DNA from: Planctomycetota bacterium
GTDB lineage: Bacteria; Planctomycetota; Planctomycetia; Pirellulales; Pirellulaceae
NCBI GenBank assembly: GCA_024274855.1
Contig: JAJSAJ010000836.1
Location: forward strand, 1-9,960
Direction: 5' to 3'
Length of the DNA stretch: 9,960 nt
Below are positions 5,108 through 9,960 of the stretch, in pieces; the stretch's first letter is position 1, and the number at the start of each line of letters is the position of its first letter. The notes under the pieces are model-generated. The model saw only the letters and a program-made list of their open reading frames with translations, did not search any database and was not told the origin of the DNA. The position numbers were made by a program, and so were the translations under genes.

Positions 5108-7462
5108 ATGAACGGTCATTCGGAACCTGTCCTTTCCCGTGTCGAAACATGTGCCATCGAGAAATCACCGCTTGCCCCCCTTTATCTTCCCGAGGAACAA
5201 CTGCCGGTGATCACGGTCAGTAATTTCCCGGCACTCGGCCAGCTGATTGCAATGCGTTTCATCGAGTGGGTTCAGCAGAATCCAGGCGGAGTAATCTCTC
5301 TGCCGACCGGCAAGACACCTGAACATTTCATCAAATGGGTTCAGAAGCTTCTGAGGACTTGGGAAACCCCGGAAACCCGTACGTTGGTCGAGCAGAACGG
5401 GATCGATCCTGGCATGAAGCCGAATATGCGAAGCCTTCATTTTGTTCAGATTGACGAGTTCTATCCGATTCAACCGGCGCAGAAGAACAGTTTTCACCAC
5501 TACGTCAAGAAATATTACATCGACCAGATGGGATTGGACCCCGCCAAAGCGCTTCTGATGAACTGCCGAGAGATCGGGCTATCGCGCCGCGAAACGCTCG
5601 AATCGGTCTGGCCCGAATTGACGGTCGACTTGTCTCTGCGAACCCGCCAGGCCGCGACCAGTCTCGAACGCCTGCAACAAGACGTACTCTGCAGGATCGA
5701 TGACTGGTGTCAGATGCGTGAAGATCAAATTCGATCACTCGGTGGATTAGGGTTTTTCCTCGGTGGCATCGGACCAGACGGTCACATCGGATTCAACATT
5801 CGTGGGTCTGATCACTTTTCGACGACGCGATTAATGGCAACCAACTATGAAACCCAGGCAGCGGCGGCCGGTGACCTGGGCGGAATGGAGGTATCGCGCA
5901 AACGTCTTGTCATCACAATCGGGCTCGGAACGATCACATACAATGCCGATTGCGCGGCGATCATCATTGCGGCCGGCGAGGCAAAGGCCGGCGTTGTCGC
6001 CGACGCGATTCAAGGCCCAACCAGCATTCGGATTCCGGCAAGCTCACTCCGCTCGTTACCAAACGCGAGGTTCTACATTACACTCGGGGCCGCGAAACAG
6101 CTGCGGCGCAGACAGGTCGACCTGCTCACCCTCGCTCCCGAAGTCTCGGACCAGCAAGTCGCCAGAGCGATCATCGACCTGTCACTCGAGCATCGCAAGC
6201 CACTGTTGGAGTTGACTGAACCGGAGGGGCTGGCCGACCCCATGCTGCACGAGGTGCTTAAGCAACGCCAAGAACCATTCGGTGAACTGGTCCAAATGGT
6301 TCGCAACCAGTTGGTCAAGAACATCGAACATGGGAGCCACACATGCGAGCAGACGCGGTTTCTTCATACTGAACCACATCATGACGACCTGATGCTTGGG
6401 TACCTGCCCTACATCGTTCGCAACATGCGCAACGCAACAAATGATCATCACTTTGTCACTTTGACCAGCGGATTTACGGCCGTTACGAACAACTTCATGC
6501 TCAAGCAACTGCAGGGCCTGAAACGATGGCTCCCGTCGGCCGAGTTCGCCGAACTAAATGCCGAACATTATTTCGACAGCGACAATGAGCAGGGCCGCAA
6601 CCGCGATATCTGGCAGTATCTCGACGGAATCGCGGCAAAGAACAACGATATGCAGGCGGAAGGAGCGGCCCGAAGATTGCTCAGGAACCTGATGGAAGCA
6701 TTTGACGAATCGGATCTCGATTCCATCCGCGACCGGATGACCGAGCTTGAGCACTATTTCGCAAGCGTCTATCCGGGACGAAAGGACTCGAGTGCGATTC
6801 AGCGGCTGAAAGGCATGTGTCGAGAATGGGAAGCTGAGACGCTCTGGGGCTATTTCGGGTGGCAGTCATCCCACATCCGCCACCTGCGACTCGGATTCTA
6901 TACGGGTGACATCTTTGTTCCTGAACCGACCGTCACGCGGGACGTCCAGCCTGTCCTGGACCTGATGGACGAAGTGCGTCCGGACGTCATTTCGTGTGCC
7001 CTCGACCCGGAAGCAAGTGGCCCCGATACCCACTACAAAGTCATGCAAGCGATCAGCGAGGCCACGAATCGCTATGTGGAAGAGCACGACCGGAACGACG
7101 TCCGCATCTGGGGATATCGCAACGTCTGGTTCCGGTTCCATCCGAGCGAGGCGAATGTTTACGTGCCGGTGTCGCTGAACATGCTGTCCGTTATGGAAAG
7201 TGCATTTCTCAACACGTTTGTGTCTCAACGTGAAGCGTCGTTCCCAAGCTATGCCCATGACGGGCCGTTCTGCGAACTGGCTCAACAAATCCAAGTTGAT
7301 CAGTATCACATCCTGAAAACATGCCTTGGTCGCGCCTGGTTTGCCGAGCATCCAAGCGCCATTATTCGCGGTGCTCGAGGGTTCGTCTATCTGCGGGAGA
7401 TGACGAGTGACGAGTTCAGCCTGACGGCACGTAGCCTACGAAAAGCGGCCGAAGATCTTTGA
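5108..7462 (+). CDS. NagB-like glucosamine-6-phosphate deaminase fused to LmbE/PIG-L-like deacetylase
   Basis: This 784-aa protein has two enzyme-like halves. The N-terminal half (about 30-345) resembles glucosamine-6-phosphate deaminase/isomerase: phosphate loop SLPTGKTP (64-71), QIDEFYPI (114-121) with the Asp that acts in catalysis, and GGIGPDGHIGFN (219-230) with the catalytic Asp224/His226 pair. Where classical NagB has Glu in 'FNEP', this protein reads FNIRGS, so one member of the catalytic set is changed. The C-terminal half (about 415-770) resembles the LmbE/PIG-L zinc de-N-acetylases: EPHHDDLMLG (422-431) matches the HPDD motif, and DPEASGPDTHY (633-643) offers His642 as a third metal ligand. 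Together they suggest removal of N-acetyl and ring-amino groups from a phosphorylated amino sugar, but the natural substrate is uncertain. Similar fusions are known in Bacteroidetes and relatives. There is no signal peptide, so it should be cytoplasmic. The first in-frame ATG has only a weak ribosome-binding site. Confidence 0.85.
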   Translation: MNGHSEPVLSRVETCAIEKSPLAPLYLPEEQLPVITVSNFPALGQLIAMRFIEWVQQNPGGVISLPTGKTPEHFIKWVQKLLRTWETPETRTLVEQNGIDPGMKPNMRSLHFVQIDEFYPIQPAQKNSFHHYVKKYYIDQMGLDPAKALLMNCREIGLSRRETLESVWPELTVDLSLRTRQAATSLERLQQDVLCRIDDWCQMREDQIRSLGGLGFFLGGIGPDGHIGFNIRGSDHFSTTRLMATNYETQAAAAGDLGGMEVSRKRLVITIGLGTITYNADCAAIIIAAGEAKAGVVADAIQGPTSIRIPASSLRSLPNARFYITLGAAKQLRRRQVDLLTLAPEVSDQQVARAIIDLSLEHRKPLLELTEPEGLADPMLHEVLKQRQEPFGELVQMVRNQLVKNIEHGSHTCEQTRFLHTEPHHDDLMLGYLPYIVRNMRNATNDHHFVTLTSGFTAVTNNFMLKQLQGLKRWLPSAEFAELNAEHYFDSDNEQGRNRDIWQYLDGIAAKNNDMQAEGAARRLLRNLMEAFDESDLDSIRDRMTELEHYFASVYPGRKDSSAIQRLKGMCREWEAETLWGYFGWQSSHIRHLRLGFYTGDIFVPEPTVTRDVQPVLDLMDEVRPDVISCALDPEASGPDTHYKVMQAISEATNRYVEEHDRNDVRIWGYRNVWFRFHPSEANVYVPVSLNMLSVMESAFLNTFVSQREASFPSYAHDGPFCELAQQIQVDQYHILKTCLGRAWFAEHPSAIIRGARGFVYLREMTSDEFSLTARSLRKAAEDL

Positions 7463-7465
7463 TTC

Positions 7466-7494
7466 TTGCATGCCGCACCTACCTGCTCTACAAT
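7466..7494 (+). promoter_or_regulatory. Predicted sigma-70-type promoter of the retron
   Basis: TTGCAT (7466-7471) and TACAAT (7489-7494) are separated by exactly 17 bases, resembling the consensus -35 and -10 elements. Transcription would start near 7501, a few bases before the proposed a1 arm at 7508. It sits four bases after the stop of the upstream gene, so the retron probably has its own transcription. This is predicted from sequence only. Confidence 0.55.
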
Positions 7495-7500
7495 CAGAAC

Positions 7501-7638
7501 AACACTAGCTGTCTTGGTGGTGCTCCTCGTTTGAGCGCAGGTCGATGTTTCGTCGACCGGGTCCTGCTGGGCTTTCACACAGATGGCCGCCTAGAAAAAG
7601 CGACTGCGTCGCATTATCTAGGCGGGTCGCAAGACAGC
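7501..7638 (+). ncRNA. Predicted retron msr-msd RNA
   Basis: The region between the promoter and the reverse transcriptase folds as expected of a retron template RNA. GCTGTCTTG (7508-7516) is perfectly complementary to CAAGACAGC (7630-7638), a 9-bp long-range stem that would be the a1/a2 pair. Inside it come two msr-like hairpins: GTGCTC/GAGCGC (7520-7525 with 7533-7538, loop CTCGTTT) and GGTCGA/TCGACC (7540-7545 with 7553-7558, loop TGTTTCG). The second loop matches one I recall from the Ec86 msr. Then comes the msd-like hairpin CCGCCTAGA/TCTAGGCGG (7587-7595 with 7617-7625), topped by GCGAC/GTCGC (7600-7604 with 7608-7612). The branching guanosine is probably G7517, just after a1, with G7519 as an alternative. 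Copying the template upstream from about 7629 would give a short msDNA of roughly 50-65 nt. The 5' end is inferred from the promoter. Confidence 0.7.
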
Positions 7639-7641
7639 CTC

Positions 7642-7685
7642 GCGTATTGCGGTCGGCTCACGTCGGCCGCAATACGCTCTTTTTT
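7642..7685 (+). terminator. Intrinsic terminator-like hairpin between retron RNA and RT gene
   Basis: GCGTATTGCGG (7642-7652) pairs perfectly with CCGCAATACGC (7667-7677), an 11-bp stem with a 14-base loop, followed at once by TCTTTTTTC. This is the shape of a Rho-independent terminator. It begins three bases after the a2 arm ends and lies 21 bases before the RT start codon. It would make the template RNA abundant while the RT is expressed by read-through. Alternatively it could be an extra hairpin of a longer msd, but no a2 arm complementary to upstream sequence was found beyond it. Confidence 0.6.
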
Positions 7686-7706
7686 CAATAACGCGGGAAC
7701 TCAAAC

Positions 7707-8717
7707 ATGGGTCTGTTCAGCTGGTTGCTTTGGGGCCGCGGAAAAGGTATCAAGGAACTGGCGAGGCGTCTCGACATCGACCCGCGAGAACTTCGGCGGT
7801 TCCAACCGCAATACCGACGGTTTACGATCCCGAAACGGTCCCAAGGCTATCGCGAGATCCTTGCACCAAATGACGCTACGAAGAAACTTCAGCGCCGAAT
7901 CCTGCGAAGCCTGCTGGCAAGACTGAAAGCACACGACGCGGCAACCGGGTTCGAACGCGGACACTCGATCGTCACCAATGCGATGCCTCATCGGGGACAA
8001 GCAGCCGTTGTGCGTTTCGATTTGGTCGATTTCTTTCGCTCAACAACCTCCCGGCGCGTGAAACAATACTTCCGCCGCATCGGCTGGAACCGTCGAGCCA
8101 CCAGGACTCTGGTTCGCCTCTGTACGTATGAAGGTGGCCTGCCACAGGGTGCGCCGACCAGTCCGCGACTGAGCAACTTGGTTAACTACCGGCTCGATAC
8201 CCGATTGGCCGGCATGGCAACCACACTCGGCGCCGTCTACACGCGTTATGCCGATGACCTTACGTTTTCCCTGTCGGATGATCTGCCGACAACGAGTCGA
8301 TCGAATAGACTGTTCGATCTCGCCAATCGGCAGGCGACCGATGCGACGGCAGTCCCGGGAACCATGATCGATATGCTGCCGGCGATCTCGCAACGGGTGC
8401 GATACTTGAAACGCTTTGTGCGCCAAGTGGCTGCCGATGAAGGGTACCGCGTACATCGTCGCCGAAAGATGAGTGTTCGACGACGCCATCATTGCCAGAT
8501 CGTTACCGGACTGGTCGTCAACCAACGAGTCAACCTGCCTCGCAAGACTCGGCGTTGGTTGCGTGCCGTGCAACATCGAACCGATCGGCTCCAATCCAAC
8601 GTGTTCGATCCCCACGCACCTGCCGACTATAGCCGCCGAAAACAACCGACACTGACACCATCGCAATTGGCCGGCTGGCGCGCATTGCAATTGATGATTG
8701 ACAAACAGTCACAATAA
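7707..8717 (+). CDS. Retron-type reverse transcriptase
   Basis: This 336-aa reverse transcriptase has the usual length of retron RTs. It would copy part of the upstream RNA into a branched RNA-linked single-stranded DNA (msDNA). Visible in order: IPKRSQGYREILAP (41-54); GFERGHSIVTNAMPH (81-95) with the retron-hallmark NAxxH (91-95); FDLVDFF (104-110) with catalytic Asp105; GGLPQGAPTSPRLSN (143-157); YTRYADDLTFS (178-188) with catalytic Asp183/Asp184; and IVTGLVVN (265-272) with the hallmark VTG. Residues about 190-232, between YADD and the VRYLKRFVRQ helix, look longer than usual and rich in Ser/Thr/Asp. The thumb-like C-terminus is Arg-rich. There is no fused effector domain, and neither flanking gene looks like a toxin or known retron effector, so it appears stand-alone. 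Retrons are known anti-phage systems, but defence here is inference. The ribosome-binding site is weak. Confidence 0.93.
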   Translation: MGLFSWLLWGRGKGIKELARRLDIDPRELRRFQPQYRRFTIPKRSQGYREILAPNDATKKLQRRILRSLLARLKAHDAATGFERGHSIVTNAMPHRGQAAVVRFDLVDFFRSTTSRRVKQYFRRIGWNRRATRTLVRLCTYEGGLPQGAPTSPRLSNLVNYRLDTRLAGMATTLGAVYTRYADDLTFSLSDDLPTTSRSNRLFDLANRQATDATAVPGTMIDMLPAISQRVRYLKRFVRQVAADEGYRVHRRRKMSVRRRHHCQIVTGLVVNQRVNLPRKTRRWLRAVQHRTDRLQSNVFDPHAPADYSRRKQPTLTPSQLAGWRALQLMIDKQSQ

Positions 8718-8797
8718 GCACCTCACCCAAACAGCCCTTTCCCCTGCCACGACTTTACCCCCCTGCAAAGAATGCACGGCATGAAAGGATCGACCTC

Positions 8798-9960
8798 ATG
8801 AGCTCCAACAACCTTTCACAAGACCGCCACGAGATGCGAAAACTGCCGGGGCCAAGTGACCCGAACTGCAACCTTGTGACGGACGGCAAGAGACACTACA
8901 ACCGCCGCCGCTTCCTCCAACGAACCGTAACAACTGTCGTGGCTGGTCTCACCATGCCTCACATCATCCCCGACGGTGTCCTGGCAGCTCCCGGACGCCC
9001 CGGCGCGAATGATCGTGTCATCATCGGCTTTGTCGGCACCGGTGGTCGTGCTCGCCAACTGATGGACCATGTCCCGGCCGACGGCCAAATCGTTGCCATC
9101 TGCGATTGCTACCGCCAACGGTACATCGATACGCTAAAAGAAAAAAAGACGACGTGGACAACGTATCAATACTACAAGAAGATGTTCGATCAGGAGAACC
9201 TCGACGCGGTCGTTGTGGCAACGCCCGATCACGTTCGTGTGTTGCCTTGTATCCATGCGTGCCAAAATGGCCTCGATGTCTACGCGGAAAAACCACTGAC
9301 ATTGACAATCCATGAAGGACGCGTACTGGTTCAGGCGGCACGAAAACACAAACGCGTCTTTCAAGTCGGCTCGCAACAACGCACCATGGAAATGAACCGT
9401 TTTGCCTGCGAACTGGTCCGGAATGGAAAAATCGGTCGAATCAAGAAAGTACAGGCTGTCTGCTATCCAGGACCGCGAGTCTATCAAGGTCTGCCCGAAA
9501 TGCCCGTCCCGGAAGGCGACGATTGGAGTGCCTGGCAAGCGCGAACCGAATCACGCCCCTTCAACCCGCAACTGCAGTTCGGCTGGATGCAGTGGCGAGC
9601 CTATTCGGGCGGAGAAATGACCAACTGGGGTGCCCACGGTGTTGACCAGATTCAATGGGCTTTGGGCAAAAGTCTGACCGGTCCCGTCCAGCTCTGGCCC
9701 GTGACCGACGGACCTAATGGAAAAGTCTCGATGCGATACGATGACGGTACCCAGGTCGATTTCGTTTTGGAACACGGCCCCATGGGAGGGGCCATCTTCA
9801 TCGGTACGAAAGCCAAAATCGAAATCAATCGCAACAAGTTTACGACGAATCCGCAAAACTTCGTGAAAAACGGGCCGGATCCCGCAGCCGCCAAGGCATG
9901 GGAAGGGGCCGGATGGATCGCCCGGCCCCATATCCAAAACTGGCTCGATTGCATCAAGAC
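8798..9960 (+). CDS. Tat-exported Gfo/Idh/MocA family oxidoreductase (3' end beyond window)
   Basis: This frame starts at ATG 8798, with AAGGA at 8784-8788 nine bases upstream, and stays open to the right edge, giving 387 codons. A hydrophilic N-terminal extension of about 34 residues precedes a twin-arginine motif, NRRRFLQR (35-42), and a hydrophobic stretch VTTVVAGLTMPHII (44-57), so Tat export is expected. The Rossmann motif GFVGTGGRA is at 77-85, VVVATPDHVR at 138-147, the AEKP motif at 163-166, and NWGAHGVDQIQWALG at 276-290, where His280 and Asp283 are the likely active-site pair. The visible part shows no frameshift. It begins 80 bp after the retron RT on the same strand but is unrelated in function. 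The upstream ATG at 8781 runs into a stop after six codons. Substrate is unknown, and the protein probably lacks only its last several dozen residues here. Confidence 0.92.
   Translation, partial: MSSNNLSQDRHEMRKLPGPSDPNCNLVTDGKRHYNRRRFLQRTVTTVVAGLTMPHIIPDGVLAAPGRPGANDRVIIGFVGTGGRARQLMDHVPADGQIVAICDCYRQRYIDTLKEKKTTWTTYQYYKKMFDQENLDAVVVATPDHVRVLPCIHACQNGLDVYAEKPLTLTIHEGRVLVQAARKHKRVFQVGSQQRTMEMNRFACELVRNGKIGRIKKVQAVCYPGPRVYQGLPEMPVPEGDDWSAWQARTESRPFNPQLQFGWMQWRAYSGGEMTNWGAHGVDQIQWALGKSLTGPVQLWPVTDGPNGKVSMRYDDGTQVDFVLEHGPMGGAIFIGTKAKIEINRNKFTTNPQNFVKNGPDPAAAKAWEGAGWIARPHIQNWLDCIK

Noticed and set aside
7501..7720. Alternative retron RNA with the 7642-7677 hairpin as msd and an a2 arm beyond 7685
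   Set aside because: No segment from 7686 to 7720 shows more than about 5 bp of pairing with the sequence upstream of 7508, whereas the 7508-7516/7630-7638 pairing is perfect over 9 bp.
7459..7926. 155-aa open frame spanning the retron RNA and RT start
   Set aside because: It overlaps the structured RNA and the RT in another frame, and the product has no recognisable motif.
1..9960. CRISPR array, tRNA or rRNA genes
   Set aside because: No regularly spaced direct repeats and no tRNA- or rRNA-like sequence were seen on reading through the window.

Overview
The window looks like chromosome of a planctomycete (Pirellulales/Planctomycetales-like). The evidence is moderate-to-high G+C, widely spaced monocistronic genes with long spacers, several Gfo/Idh/MocA-family oxidoreductases (two with twin-arginine signal peptides), an ExeA-type AAA ATPase beginning with the 'YWGF..PPF' signature, and many short palindromic intergenic repeats. 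All genes that can be supported lie on the + strand. The taxonomic call is an inference from gene content.

Layout. 1-338: no gene. 339-1172: ExeA-like ATPase. 1173-1639: non-coding, with an inverted repeat at 1424-1456. 1640-2671: cytoplasmic Gfo/Idh/MocA oxidoreductase. 2672-3227: repeat-rich spacer with a palindromic block (2785-2820), a 136-bp miniature mobile element (2828-2963) and a GGCTCGCC repeat (2975-3000). 3228-4574: Tat-exported Gfo/Idh/MocA oxidoreductase. 4575-5107: spacer with a second, inverted copy of the 136-bp element (4633-4768). That copy has a perfect 8-bp target-site duplication and sits in the loop of an older 12-bp-stem hairpin. 5108-7462: a 784-aa NagB-like/LmbE-like fusion, probably for amino-sugar metabolism. 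7466-8717: a retron, made of a promoter, a compact structured RNA, an intrinsic-terminator-like hairpin and a retron reverse transcriptase. 8798 to the right edge: a third, Tat-exported Gfo/Idh/MocA oxidoreductase, cut off by the window.

How the genes relate. The oxidoreductases and the NagB/LmbE fusion fit a lifestyle of breaking down complex sugars and amino sugars, but spacing and repeats argue against a single operon. The retron is the most interesting locus. Its RT carries the retron hallmarks NAxxH, YADD and VTG. The 245 bp upstream hold a good -35/-10 pair, two msr-like hairpins with GTTT-containing loops, one msd-like hairpin, and a perfect 9-bp long-range pairing (7508-7516 with 7630-7638) that would serve as the a1/a2 stem. 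No toxin or other effector gene is next to it in the window, so it appears to be a stand-alone retron with a small predicted msDNA.
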